From Dickeya zeae NCPPB 2538 (GTDB lineage: Bacteria > Pseudomonadota > Gammaproteobacteria > Enterobacterales > Enterobacteriaceae), in assembly GCF_000406165.1 (NCBI RefSeq), contig NZ_CM001977.1, forward strand, positions 607,090-671,089: a stretch of 64,000 nt of DNA, written 5' to 3'. The first letter of the stretch is position 1. Every line of letters begins with the position of its first letter. Below are positions 1 through 8,830 of this stretch, piece after piece. The position numbers were made by a program, and so were the translations under genes. The notes beneath the pieces were generated by a model that saw only the letters and a program-made list of their open reading frames with translations, did no database searches and was not told the origin of the DNA.

Positions 1-336
1 TTCCGCCGCGCCGACTGCGCCGCGCGCTACAGCCAGACCACCCCAGCTGCTCGCTAACGCTGTACCGGCGCAGAACAACGCCCACAGGATGGCGAACACG
101 GCGTAACCCACTTTGGTACCCAGTAAATCCAGCACATAACCGGCAACAGGTTGCATCACGGTATAACAGGCTGAGTAGGCCGCGATGATATAGGAGTACT
201 GCTGAGTACTGATATGGAGCTGTTCCTGCAGTGTCGGTGCCGCTGCGGCAATTGCGTTACGCGTCAGGTAGCCCAGAACGGTACCGATGGTCACCAGTCC
301 GATCATGTACCAGCGCAAGCCTTTGATCTTGAACAT
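1..336 (-). CDS. exuT: Hexuronate transporter ExuT, N-terminal part (cut by window edge)
   Basis: MFS importer of galacturonate and glucuronate in the inner membrane. The frame is open from an ATG at 334-336 to base 1, giving 112 residues with no stop. They begin MFKIKGLRWYMIGLVTIGT and include YLTRNAIAAAAPTLQ, the hydrophobic first helices and the DLLGTKVGYAV loop typical of the anion:cation symporter group. A GGAGAG ribosome site lies just upstream of the ATG. The gene diverges from uxaCBA, which degrades the imported sugar; this is the usual enterobacterial pairing and supports ExuT over other MFS members. The C-terminal three quarters lie outside the window. Confidence 0.88.
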   Translation of the reverse strand, partial: MFKIKGLRWYMIGLVTIGTVLGYLTRNAIAAAAPTLQEQLHISTQQYSYIIAAYSACYTVMQPVAGYVLDLLGTKVGYAVFAILWALFCAGTALASSWGGLAVARGAVGAAE

Positions 337-603
337 GTTAAATATCTCTCCGAGTGTAATTACCGCAACGAATACCGTTATCAGTCTGCTGCGATAGGTG
401 TCGACCACGCTGAAAGTGACGGAGCGCTTCTATGCACCCCGGTCAAAACCTGCGGGAGTTGCCGCCTGGCCGGTTGCCCTGCCGCCGGGCACAGCTGGCG
501 GGCTGCGACGGCGATCCCGCCGTACGCGTTTATTGTTTTCCGGTGGGGTTCAACCTGGTTGACGATATTGAGATTGAATCCCCTCATCAGGCAGCGCTAC
601 AAT

Positions 604-621
604 AATTTGTCATACCAATTT
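604..621. promoter_or_regulatory. ExuR-type operator
   Basis: The 18-mer AATTTGTCATACCAATTT matches the E. coli ExuR/UxuR box (AAATTGGTATACCAATTT, recalled) at 15 of 18 positions. It sits between the two divergent hexuronate genes, where repression relieved by galacturonate would act. The match is seen; binding is inferred. Confidence 0.6.
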
Positions 622-625
622 AAAA

Positions 626-641
626 GTTGAGTGATATCACA
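626..641. promoter_or_regulatory. CRP-like site
   Basis: GTTGA-N6-TCACA matches 8 of the 10 conserved bases of the CRP consensus TGTGA-N6-TCACA and lies 4 bp from the ExuR-like box. Catabolite control of hexuronate genes is well known in enterobacteria, so the location is reasonable. The match is moderate. Confidence 0.4.
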
Positions 642-854
642 AAACCATTATTTTGCTGGGGAATAAAATAATCTGGCCGACAAACAGGGCCTCCTGAGGC
701 GGTGAAAGCGTAAAAATGGTGTAATTGAAAGCGATTTCTGTCATTTTTGAGATCATGACCTCACTAATGATGTAGGTTATTGCAGATAATTGGTGTGATA
801 TCTTTGTAATCGTGACCGCGTTTTGGTTGGCAAATGTAGTGTGAGGAAGCGAAC

Positions 855-2264
855 ATGCCCCAGTTTTTAAGTGAAGATTTTTTGTTGGATACTGAGTTTG
901 CCCGTCGGCTGTATCATGAATTTGCAGCGGATCAGCCTATTTTTGATTACCACTGCCATTTGCCGCCTGCGCAGATTGCCGAGAATTATCGCTTTAAAAA
1001 CCTGTATGACATCTGGTTGAAGGGTGACCATTACAAATGGCGTGCCATGCGTACCAATGGTGTACCAGAGCGTTTTTGTACTGGTGACGCCAGCGACTGG
1101 GAGAAATTTGAAGCCTGGGCTGCTACCGTCCCGCACACCATCGGTAACCCGCTGTATCACTGGACGCACCTGGAACTGCGCCGTCCATTCGGCATCACCG
1201 GCACACTGTTGTCGCCGTCTACCGCTAAAGACATCTGGAACCGCACCAACGCACTGTTGGAACGTGATGAGTTCAGCGCTCGTGGCATCATGCAGCAGAT
1301 GAACGTCAAAATGGTCGGTACCACCGATGACCCGATTGATGACCTACAGCATCACAAAGCGGTGGCTGAAGATAAAACCTTCTCCATCAAAGTGCTGCCG
1401 AGCTGGCGTCCGGATAAAGCCTTCAATATCGAACAGGCGACGTTTAACGACTATATGGCGAAGCTCGGTGAAGTGTCTGATACCGATATCCGTCGTTTCA
1501 GCGATTTGCAGGCCGCGCTGACCAAACGTCTGGACCACTTCGCCGCACACGGCTGTAAAGTGTCCGACCACGCGCTGGACGTGGTGCTGTACGCCGACGC
1601 AGATGAAGCCACACTGGATGGCATTCTGGCTCGCCGCCTGTCCGGCGCGACCCTGAGTGAACACGAAGTGGCGCAGTTCAAAACCGCGGTACTGGTATGG
1701 CTGGGGGCTGAATACGCCCGTCGCGGCTGGGTACAGCAGTATCACATCGGTGCGCTGCGTAACAACAACCTGCGCCAGTTCAACCTGCTGGGCCCGGATG
1801 TGGGCTTCGATTCCATCAACGACCGCCCGCTGGCGCAAGAGCTGTCGCGTCTGCTCAGTAAGCAGAATGAAGAAAACCTGCTGCCGAAAACCATCCTGTA
1901 CTGCCTGAACCCGCGTGATAACGAAGTGCTGGGCACCATGATCGGTAACTTCCAGGGGGAAGGGATGCCGGGCAAGATGCAGTTCGGTTCCGGCTGGTGG
2001 TTCAACGATCAGAAAGACGGTATGCAACGTCAGATGACACAACTGGCGCAACTGGGCCTGCTGAGCCGCTTCGTCGGTATGTTGACCGACAGCCGTAGTT
2101 TCCTGTCCTACACCCGCCATGAGTACTTCCGTCGCATTCTGTGCCAGATGATCGGCCGTTGGGTGGAAGACGGCGAAGCGCCGGGCGACCTGCCGTTGCT
2201 GGGCGAGATGGTGAAAAATATCTGTTTCGATAACGCCAAAAATTATTTCGGTATCGAGTTGTAA
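855..2264 (+). CDS. uxaC: Glucuronate/galacturonate isomerase UxaC
   Basis: Isomerises D-galacturonate to D-tagaturonate (and D-glucuronate to D-fructuronate), the first cytoplasmic step of hexuronate breakdown. The 469-residue product has the family's usual length. It carries the N-terminal metal motif DYHCHLPP at residues 31-38 (His33 and His35) of the amidohydrolase-like TIM barrel, and the C-terminal LTDSRSFLSYTRHEYFRRILC stretch is characteristic (about residues 413-433). The ATG is preceded by GAGGAAG. It heads a uxaC-uxaB-uxaA run transcribed away from exuT and is expected to be repressed by ExuR. Confidence 0.96.
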   Translation: MPQFLSEDFLLDTEFARRLYHEFAADQPIFDYHCHLPPAQIAENYRFKNLYDIWLKGDHYKWRAMRTNGVPERFCTGDASDWEKFEAWAATVPHTIGNPLYHWTHLELRRPFGITGTLLSPSTAKDIWNRTNALLERDEFSARGIMQQMNVKMVGTTDDPIDDLQHHKAVAEDKTFSIKVLPSWRPDKAFNIEQATFNDYMAKLGEVSDTDIRRFSDLQAALTKRLDHFAAHGCKVSDHALDVVLYADADEATLDGILARRLSGATLSEHEVAQFKTAVLVWLGAEYARRGWVQQYHIGALRNNNLRQFNLLGPDVGFDSINDRPLAQELSRLLSKQNEENLLPKTILYCLNPRDNEVLGTMIGNFQGEGMPGKMQFGSGWWFNDQKDGMQRQMTQLAQLGLLSRFVGMLTDSRSFLSYTRHEYFRRILCQMIGRWVEDGEAPGDLPLLGEMVKNICFDNAKNYFGIEL

Positions 2265-2275
2265 GAAAAAGGGAG

Positions 2276-2298
2276 GACGGGCCCGTCTCGGGCCCGTC
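2276..2298. repeat. Intercistronic hairpin uxaC-uxaB
   Basis: GACGGGCCCG and CGGGCCCGTC form a perfect 10-bp GC-rich stem with a 3-nt loop, 11 bp after the uxaC stop. No T tract follows, so it is more likely an mRNA-stabilising or partial attenuating element than a full terminator. Confidence 0.55.
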
Positions 2299-2442
2299 TG
2301 TCAATGTGGTGATTTCGGGCTGGCGCAGGGTGCTGAATCTGCCGCCCTGACGCTGTCGTGCTGACCTGACGCTGTTTAATGATCTGATGGCTGTACCGAC
2401 TGGCGTTTGTCCCGAAGTGTCGTGTTCTGAGGTAGCTTGTTA

Positions 2443-3894
2443 ATGCAAACGCTTAATCGTCGTGATTTTCCTGGCCGTCGTCATCCTGACCGCGTTATTC
2501 AATTTGGTGAAGGCAATTTCCTGCGCGCCTTTATTGACTGGCAACTGGATCTGTTGAATGAACATACTGATCTGGATGCGGGTATTGTTGTGGTTCGTCC
2601 GATTGATACCGATTTCCCTCCTGCTCTGGATACCCAGGATGGGCTGTATACCACCATTATTCGCGGCCTGAACGAACAGGGTGACGCGGTGCGCGAGCCA
2701 CGCCTTATCCGCTCGGTTAACCGTGAAATCAACGTGTACCGTCAGTTTGATGAGTATCTGGCGCTGGCACATGACGCCAACATCCGTTTTGTGTTTTCAA
2801 ACACCACGGAAGCCGGTATTAGCTACCATGCTGATGACAAACTGACTGACACGCCGCCAGCCAGCTTCCCGGCGAAGTTGACCCGCCTGCTGTTCGAACG
2901 CTTCAACCATTTTAATGGCGCCGCCGATAAAGGCTGGGTGCTGCTGCCGTGCGAATTGATTGATTACAACGGCGAAAAACTCAAAGAACTGGTGTTGCGT
3001 TATGCGGCGCAATGGGCGCTGCCGGCTGCGTTCACCACCTGGCTCAACGAGCACAACACCTTCTGTTCAACGCTGGTGGACCGCATTGTGACGGGCTATC
3101 CGCGCAATGAAGTGGACGCGTTACAACAGGAGCTGGGTTATCAGGACACCTTCCTGGATACCGCTGAGTACTTCTATCTGTTCGTGATTCAGGGGCCGCA
3201 ATGGCTGGCGGAAGAACTGCGCCTGAACCAACTGAAACTGAACGTACGCATTGTTGATGACATCAAGCCGTATAAAGAGCGCAAGGTGGCCATTCTGAAC
3301 GGTGCCCACACCGCGCTGGTGCCGGTGGCGTTTCTGGCAGGCCTCGATACCGTGGGCGAATCGATGAATGATGCCCAGATAGGCAAATTTGTCGAAACCA
3401 CCATTGCCGAAGAGATCGTACCGGTACTGGATTTACCACATGACGAGCTGATGTCGTTTGCCGAGGCGGTACTGAGCCGTTTCAGAAACCCGTTCATTCA
3501 GCATCAGTTGCTGTCTATCGCCCTGAACGGCATGACCAAATTCCGTACCCGCATTCTGCCGCAACTGTTGATGTACCGTGAACGTCATAACGCGTTGCCC
3601 AAGCGCCTGACGTTTGCGCTGGCGGCGTTGATTGCGTTTTATCGCGGCGAGCGCAACGATGACCGCTATCCGTTGCAGGACGACGCCCACTGGCTGGAGC
3701 GTTACGAAGTGCTGTGGAGCGGCGTGCGTGCCGGTACCACGTCGCTGGCGCAGGTGGTGAACGCCGTGCTGAGCGATGCGGAACACTGGGAGCAGGATTT
3801 GACGCTGGTGCCCGGTCTGGCGGCGCTGGTCACCGAACAACTGCAGGCTATCGTTGAGCGCGGCATGCGCGATGCGTTAGCAGGTTATTGCTAA
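2443..3894 (+). CDS. uxaB: Tagaturonate reductase (altronate oxidoreductase) UxaB
   Basis: NADH-dependent reduction of tagaturonate to D-altronate, step two of galacturonate catabolism. The 483-residue protein belongs to the polyol-specific long-chain (mannitol) dehydrogenase family. It has the N-terminal nucleotide-binding segment IQFGEGNFLRAF and the catalytic K-x4-N-x2-H signature in KVAILNGAH. The ATG at 2443 is chosen because GAGGTAG lies at a normal distance and the product then begins MQTLNRRDFPG like E. coli UxaB; a TTG at 2437 is also in frame. It follows uxaC by 178 bp, an unusually wide operon gap holding a hairpin, and precedes uxaA by 18 bp. Confidence 0.95.
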   Translation: MQTLNRRDFPGRRHPDRVIQFGEGNFLRAFIDWQLDLLNEHTDLDAGIVVVRPIDTDFPPALDTQDGLYTTIIRGLNEQGDAVREPRLIRSVNREINVYRQFDEYLALAHDANIRFVFSNTTEAGISYHADDKLTDTPPASFPAKLTRLLFERFNHFNGAADKGWVLLPCELIDYNGEKLKELVLRYAAQWALPAAFTTWLNEHNTFCSTLVDRIVTGYPRNEVDALQQELGYQDTFLDTAEYFYLFVIQGPQWLAEELRLNQLKLNVRIVDDIKPYKERKVAILNGAHTALVPVAFLAGLDTVGESMNDAQIGKFVETTIAEEIVPVLDLPHDELMSFAEAVLSRFRNPFIQHQLLSIALNGMTKFRTRILPQLLMYRERHNALPKRLTFALAALIAFYRGERNDDRYPLQDDAHWLERYEVLWSGVRAGTTSLAQVVNAVLSDAEHWEQDLTLVPGLAALVTEQLQAIVERGMRDALAGYC

Positions 3895-3912
3895 TCGCAT
3901 AAGGTCGTCCCC

Positions 3913-5403
3913 ATGCAGAGCATCATTAAAATTCACTCACTGGACAATGTCGCCGTTGCCTTGCGCGATCTGGAACAGGGCGAGACGGTGTCGGTTGGTG
4001 ATGTCACCCTGGCGTTGCCGCAGGCGGTGGCGCGCGGGCATAAATTCGCCCTCAAGACGATTGCGTCAGGCGAGATGATCGTGAAATACGGTCTGCCGAT
4101 TGGTCATGCACTGGCGGCGATTGCCGCAGGTGAGCACATCCACTCTCAGAACGCGAAAACCAACCTGAGCGATCTGGATGAATACCACTATCAGCCGGAG
4201 TTCATCAGTCTGCCGGAGCAGATGGCGGATCGTGAAGTGCAGATTTACCGCCGTAAAAACGGCGACGTCGGGATCCGTAACGAATTGTGGATCCTGCCGA
4301 CCGTCGGTTGCGTCAACGGTATCGCCCGTCAGATCCAGCAGCGTTTCCTCAAGGAAACCCATGACGCGGAAGGTATCGACGGCGTGTATTTGTTTACCCA
4401 CCCGTTCGGTTGTTCGCAATTGGGTCAGGACCATGAAAATACCCGTACCATGCTGCAAAACATGGTGCGCCACCCGAACGCCGGGGCGGTATTGGTGATT
4501 GGTCTGGGGTGTGAGAACAATCAGGTGTCCGCGTTTCGTGACACGCTGGGCGAGTACGACGCCGATCGCGTTAACTTCATGATCTGCCAGCAGCAGGAAG
4601 ATGAAGTAGAAGCCGGTCTGGAACGCCTGCACCAGTTGTATCAGGTGATGCGTGACGATCGCCGTGAGCCGGGTAAACTGAGCGAGCTGAAATTTGGTCT
4701 GGAGTGCGGCGGTTCGGATGGGCTGTCTGGTATTACCGCCAACCCGCTGCTGGGACGGTTCTCTGATTATCTCATCGCCAACGGCGGCACGACGGTGCTG
4801 ACCGAAGTGCCGGAAATGTTCGGTGCCGAACGTATTCTGATGAGCCGCTGCCGTGATGAGAGCACATTCGAGAAAACCGTGCATATGGTCAATGATTTTA
4901 AACAGTATTTCATTGAACATAACCAGCCGATTTACGAGAACCCATCGCCAGGCAACAAAGCAGGTGGTATCACTACGCTGGAGGAGAAATCCCTCGGTTG
5001 TACCCAGAAAGCCGGGCAGAGCAAGGTGGTGGACGTGCTCAAGTATGGTGAGCGCCTGCATACGCCGGGGTTGAACCTGCTGAGCGCGCCGGGTAACGAC
5101 GCGGTGGCGACCAGTGCGCTGGCCGGTGCAGGATGCCATATGGTGCTGTTCAGTACCGGTCGCGGTACGCCTTACGGCGGCTTTGTGCCGACGGTGAAAC
5201 TGGCGACCAACACCGAACTGGCGCAGAAGAAACCGCACTGGATCGATTTTGACGCCGGGCGTCTGATTCATGGGATGTCGATGGATGAGCTGCTGTCGCA
5301 GTTTGTTGAGCTGATTGTCGAGATAGCCAACGGTAAACTGGCGAAAAACGAAATCAACGACTTCCGCGAACTGGCGATATTTAAGAGCGGTGTAACGTTA
5401 TAA
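3913..5403 (+). CDS. uxaA: Altronate dehydratase UxaA
   Basis: Dehydrates D-altronate to 2-keto-3-deoxygluconate, which then enters the KDG kinase/aldolase route. The product is 496 residues, the usual length. It has an N-terminal SAF-like domain (about residues 1-90, containing LDNVAVALRDLEQGE) followed by the large UxaA catalytic region with LECGGSDGLSG and NPSPGNKAGGITTLEEKSLG. Last gene of the uxaCBA run; an intrinsic terminator follows 54 bp downstream. Confidence 0.96.
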   Translation: MQSIIKIHSLDNVAVALRDLEQGETVSVGDVTLALPQAVARGHKFALKTIASGEMIVKYGLPIGHALAAIAAGEHIHSQNAKTNLSDLDEYHYQPEFISLPEQMADREVQIYRRKNGDVGIRNELWILPTVGCVNGIARQIQQRFLKETHDAEGIDGVYLFTHPFGCSQLGQDHENTRTMLQNMVRHPNAGAVLVIGLGCENNQVSAFRDTLGEYDADRVNFMICQQQEDEVEAGLERLHQLYQVMRDDRREPGKLSELKFGLECGGSDGLSGITANPLLGRFSDYLIANGGTTVLTEVPEMFGAERILMSRCRDESTFEKTVHMVNDFKQYFIEHNQPIYENPSPGNKAGGITTLEEKSLGCTQKAGQSKVVDVLKYGERLHTPGLNLLSAPGNDAVATSALAGAGCHMVLFSTGRGTPYGGFVPTVKLATNTELAQKKPHWIDFDAGRLIHGMSMDELLSQFVELIVEIANGKLAKNEINDFRELAIFKSGVTL

Positions 5404-5456
5404 AACCGATCGTGATAAGCCTGGCGTTGTAAATCTAAACGATTTCACATAAAATA

Positions 5457-5489
5457 AAACGGCGTTTCATTATTTGAACGCCGTTTTTT
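5457..5489 (+). terminator. Terminator after uxaA
   Basis: AAACGGCGTT pairs with AACGCCGTTT (10 bp, loop of 10) and runs into TTTTTT. It ends the uxaCBA transcript just upstream of ygjV. Confidence 0.9.
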
Positions 5490-5515
5490 CATCATGGCGC
5501 TTTAAGGCAGGAATC

Positions 5516-6064
5516 ATGACTTCTTACGTGTTTGCCCAGGCTGTTGGTGTACTGGCTTTTTTTGTCGGTATCACCATGTTTTTCAACCGCAGTGAAAAAA
5601 AATTCAAAATCCAACTCTCCGTCTATAGCGCGGTTATCGCCTGCCATTTCTTCCTGATGGGCGCGAACGCGGCAGGCATCAGTGCTCTGCTCAATTCAGG
5701 CCGTACATTAGTGACCCTGAAAACCAGCAATATCGTGGTGATGTTCGTGTTTATCGCCCTGACGCTGTCGCTCGGGTTGCCGGGCGTAAAACACCCGATG
5801 GAACTGTTGCCGATTATCGGTACGGTGTGCAGTACCTGGGCATTGTTCCGTGCACACGGACTGACGACCCGTTGCATCATCTGGTGTTCGACCGCGCTGT
5901 GGGTGACACACAATATCTGGTTGGGGTCGATTGGTGGCTCGTTGATCGAAGCCAGTTTTCTGGTGATAAACGGCTTCAATATCATCCGCTTCTGGCGTAT
6001 GCAGCGTAACGGTATCGACCCGTTCAGGGTGGATGAGCCGCACTCTTCTACCAAAAGTGCCTGA
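5516..6064 (+). CDS. ygjV: YgjV family inner-membrane protein
   Basis: A 182-residue protein with about five to six hydrophobic helices (VFAQAVGVLAFFVGITMFF at the start) and the SEKKFKIQLSVYSAVIACHF segment of the YgjV family, whose function is not established. The ATG at 5516 follows AAGGCAGGA; an upstream in-frame start at 5474 would fall inside the uxaA terminator and is rejected. In E. coli ygjV also neighbours the uxa genes. The last five codons lie in a 23-bp tandem duplication. Confidence 0.82.
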   Translation: MTSYVFAQAVGVLAFFVGITMFFNRSEKKFKIQLSVYSAVIACHFFLMGANAAGISALLNSGRTLVTLKTSNIVVMFVFIALTLSLGLPGVKHPMELLPIIGTVCSTWALFRAHGLTTRCIIWCSTALWVTHNIWLGSIGGSLIEASFLVINGFNIIRFWRMQRNGIDPFRVDEPHSSTKSA

Positions 6065-6092
6065 GAACATCTACCAAAAGCGCCTGAGAACC
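6047..6092 (+). repeat. 23-bp tandem duplication across the ygjV stop codon
   Basis: Two adjacent 23-mers beginning TCTACCAAAAG at 6047-6069 and 6070-6092 differ at only two positions. The first copy contains the ygjV stop codon, so the second copy is untranslated. It looks like a recent small duplication. Confidence 0.85.
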
Positions 6093-6120
6093 GCGCCTGA
6101 AAAAAGAACCCGACACACCT

Positions 6121-6147
6121 AAAAAATGCCCCGTCTTCAGACGGGGC
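6121..6147 (-). terminator. Terminator of alx
   Basis: GCCCCGTCT and AGACGGGGC form a 9-bp stem. Read on the minus strand it is followed by TTTTTT, placing an intrinsic terminator 36 bp after the alx stop. It may also block read-through from ygjV. Confidence 0.85.
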
Positions 6148-6182
6148 GCGTAGCGTGATAGGGCGACGTTGACAGGATGGCG

Positions 6183-7136
6183 TTACTGTCCGGCGCGCCG
6201 GTTAACCCAGATGTTGATAAGGATGGTGACCAGCAGGATAGCGGCCACCACGCTGAGTGAAATGGCGACGGGAATGTGAAACAGGTCTATCAGCATCATC
6301 TTGATGCCGATGAACACGAGGATCACCGCCAGACCGTATTTCAGCATAGAGAACTTTTGTGCCACGCCCGCCAGCAGGAAGTACATGGCGCGCAACCCTA
6401 AAATGGCGAACAGGTTTGACGTCAACACGATGAACGGGTCGGTGGTGACGGCGAAAATCGCTGGGATACTGTCTACCGCGAAGATGACATCACTGATTTC
6501 CACCATCACCAGCACCAGAAATAGCGGTGTGGCGTACAGCAAGCCGTTCTGTCGGATGAAAAAACGATCGCCTTGCAGGGTGTCGGTCATTCGCAGGTGA
6601 CCGCGTAGCCAGCGCACGACCGGTTTCTCGCCGATGGCGGCGTCGTCTTCTTTCGCCAGCGCCATTTTAAGCCCGGTTATCAGCAGGAACGCCCCAAACA
6701 GGTATAGCAGCCACTGGAACTGAGAAACCAGCCAGCTACCGGCAAACACCATGATAGTACGCAGGACTATCGCCCCCAGTACGCCATACACCAGTACCCG
6801 GCGCTGATACTGCGCGGGGATGGAAAAATAGCTGAATAGCATCAGCCAGACAAACACGTTGTCGACGGCCAGTGCTTTTTCAATCAGGTAACCGGTAAAG
6901 AACGCCAGTGCCTGAGCATCGGCCACATCGCGGCCTGCCGTACCGCTGAGATACCACCAGAAGCCAAAGTTGAACAACAGTGAGAGACTGACCCACACCA
7001 GCGACCAGACGGCGGCCTGTTTAAACGTCATCACCGTCGAGCCTTTCTTGCCCTGATAAAACAGGTCAATAGCCAGCATGATTACCACGATGATGGCGAA
7101 GCTGCTCCACAGCAGCGGGGTTCCTATCGTTACCAT
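6183..7136 (-). CDS. alx: TerC-family membrane protein Alx (manganese exporter)
   Basis: A 317-residue polytopic membrane protein of the TerC/Alx family. It has the paired acidic membrane motifs LAVDNVFVW and EISDVIFAVDSIPAIFAV thought to bind divalent metal. In E. coli Alx is linked to Mn2+ export and is induced at high pH. The start at 7136 (MVTIGTPLLW) aligns with the E. coli start; the longer frame upstream would run into the leader. Expression is probably set by the yybP-ykoY type leader that precedes it. Confidence 0.93.
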   Translation of the reverse strand: MVTIGTPLLWSSFAIIVVIMLAIDLFYQGKKGSTVMTFKQAAVWSLVWVSLSLLFNFGFWWYLSGTAGRDVADAQALAFFTGYLIEKALAVDNVFVWLMLFSYFSIPAQYQRRVLVYGVLGAIVLRTIMVFAGSWLVSQFQWLLYLFGAFLLITGLKMALAKEDDAAIGEKPVVRWLRGHLRMTDTLQGDRFFIRQNGLLYATPLFLVLVMVEISDVIFAVDSIPAIFAVTTDPFIVLTSNLFAILGLRAMYFLLAGVAQKFSMLKYGLAVILVFIGIKMMLIDLFHIPVAISLSVVAAILLVTILINIWVNRRAGQ

Positions 7137-7190
7137 AACAGTATCCTTTAGTGCCTTTCCCATGAGGAAGTGTGTTCTGGCCCAGTTGTC

Positions 7191-7376
7191 AGAAAACAAA
7201 ACGGCCTGTGTCAGAAGGCACAGGCCGTTTGCTATTCACTATGCTGCAAATGGACCTCGCCTGCTGGCAAGGTCTCACTTACAACTTAATGCGGATAAAG
7301 TCATTAAGGTTGCCTGGTAACCGAGTGCGCTTGCACTGTAATGACGATTAACCAGCGAGAAGTTACTCCCCTTTGC
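7191..7376 (-). ncRNA. yybP-ykoY type Mn2+/pH leader (PRE/SraF) of alx
   Basis: Read on the minus strand the leader runs from AAAGGGGAGTAACTTCTCGC through GTGAGACCTTGCC...GGCGAGGTC. These elements match what I remember of the E. coli alx leader (SraF, the pH-responsive element), a manganese riboswitch of the yybP-ykoY class. It ends in an intrinsic terminator: ACGGCCTGTG at 7201-7210 pairs with CACAGGCCGT at 7219-7228, then TTTTG on the minus strand. The terminator lies 55 bp before the alx ATG, as needed for transcriptional switching. Exact 5' end not determined. Confidence 0.85.
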
Positions 7377-7586
7377 ACGACAAAAGATAGGATAGCTTCT
7401 GTACAGGGTCAACCCCTGGCTTGCCACGCATGACAATCTGATGCGTTCATGTACACCGCAATGGCCTGATACCTCAGTATAATAGAGCGTAGAGGTAACG
7501 AACTGTCCTACGTTGCCGGAAAACCATTTACTGCGACGCTGTTTTAAGGGATAAACAGCGCCAGATTTTGTATTGCAGGAGAGGCC

Positions 7587-8747
7587 ATGAGCCAACTTGA
7601 GCTGGAAACACATAACCTGACGCTGGTCCGCTACCCGCAGTCTGAACGTGAATCATTGTTGCAGGCATGGGAAGCGGCGGATGAGTATCTGTTGCGGGAA
7701 CTGGCGACGATGCCGATTGGCCCCGGTCCCTGGCTGATTTTCAACGATGCGTTCGGTGCACTGGCCTGTGGCTTGCAGTCGCAGGCACCTTATTGCATCA
7801 GCGACTCGTTCCTTAGTCAGTTGGCGACCCGACATAACCTGTCGCTCAATGGTTACGCGCCGGAGTCGGTCACGTTGCAAGACAGTCTCTCCCCATTGCC
7901 GAGCGCACCGGCACTGGTAGTGTTGAAAGTGCCGAAAACGCTGGCGTTGCTGGAGCATCAATTGCGCCAGTTACGGGAGGTGGTGACGCCGCAAACCGTG
8001 ATTATCGCAGGGGCGAAAGCGCGTGATATTCACACTTCTACGCTGCAACTGTTCGAGCAAATTCTGGGGCCGACCCGTACCTCGCTGGCATGGAAAAAGG
8101 CCCGCTTGATTCACTGTCAGCCACAAGCGCGTGTTATCGATGACAACCTGGTGGACAGCAACCCGGTGATAACGGTCTGGCCGCTGGATGAGGCCGCCAG
8201 TCCTATCCACAATGCTCGTATTCATAATTACGCCAACGTTTTTTCCCGCAGCGGGCTGGATATCGGCGCGCGGTTTTTTATGCAACATCTGCCAGAGCAA
8301 CTGGACGGTAAAATCGTTGATTTAGGTTGCGGCAATGGCGTGATTGGATTGACTGCGCTGGCGCTGAACCCGCAGGCATCGGTCAGCTTTTTCGACGAGT
8401 CTTATATGGCGGTGGCTTCCAGCCAGCGCAATGTGGAAGACAACCGGCCGCAGGATAGGGACCGCAGCAGCTTTGTCGTGAACCATGCACTGGCAGGCGT
8501 CGGCCCGGATAGTCAGCAGACGATACTGTGTAATCCGCCGTTTCACCAGCAACAAGCGATCACCGATGACATTGCCTGGCAGATGTTTGTTGATGCGCGT
8601 CGTTGTCTGACGGTAGGTGGGGAGTTGCGGATAGTCGGCAACCGTCATCTGGATTATTTTCACAAGCTGAAACGGCTGTTTGGCAACTGCCAGAACGTTG
8701 CCAGCAATGCGAAATTCGTCGTGCTGCGCTCGGTGAAAACCCGGTGA
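7587..8747 (+). CDS. rlmG: 23S rRNA (guanine-1835-N2) methyltransferase RlmG
   Basis: SAM-dependent methylation of G1835 of 23S rRNA. The 386-residue product has an N-terminal methyltransferase-like half followed by the catalytic Rossmann domain. The SAM motif VDLGCGNGVIGL lies near residue 247 and the NPPFHQQ motif typical of N-methyltransferases near 313. NVFSRSGLDIGARFFMQHLPE matches the E. coli protein closely. A GCAGGAGAG ribosome site precedes the ATG. It is divergent from alx, with the alx leader filling the gap. Confidence 0.95.
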   Translation: MSQLELETHNLTLVRYPQSERESLLQAWEAADEYLLRELATMPIGPGPWLIFNDAFGALACGLQSQAPYCISDSFLSQLATRHNLSLNGYAPESVTLQDSLSPLPSAPALVVLKVPKTLALLEHQLRQLREVVTPQTVIIAGAKARDIHTSTLQLFEQILGPTRTSLAWKKARLIHCQPQARVIDDNLVDSNPVITVWPLDEAASPIHNARIHNYANVFSRSGLDIGARFFMQHLPEQLDGKIVDLGCGNGVIGLTALALNPQASVSFFDESYMAVASSQRNVEDNRPQDRDRSSFVVNHALAGVGPDSQQTILCNPPFHQQQAITDDIAWQMFVDARRCLTVGGELRIVGNRHLDYFHKLKRLFGNCQNVASNAKFVVLRSVKTR

Positions 8748-8830
8748 TTCCGAATGGCATTTGTTGTCGCACGGGACTGTCATTATAATCCGCAGGTTAC
8801 GTCAGAGAAGGCACGTCAGAAGGAACCCCC

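Larger units (their letters stand above)
337..854. promoter_or_regulatory. exuT-uxaC divergent control region
   Basis: This 518-bp AT-rich spacer separates the divergent exuT and uxaC starts and should hold both promoters. It contains the ExuR-like and CRP-like sites listed separately and a second ExuR-like half site (ATTGGT) near 788-794. No protein-coding reading is convincing here. The uxaC ribosome site GAGGAAG lies at about 842-848. Promoter hexamers were not assigned. Confidence 0.6.

Noticed and set aside
214..630. 138-codon plus-strand frame over the exuT start and control region
   Set aside because: Runs antisense to exuT and through the regulatory sites; no ribosome site or family features.
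727..738. GAAAGCGATTTC as a KdgR operator
   Set aside because: KdgR boxes as I know them are GAAAC-N3-GTTTC; here spacing and inner bases differ.
4066..5271. 401-codon open frame antisense to uxaA
   Set aside because: Shadow of uxaA with no recognisable protein features.
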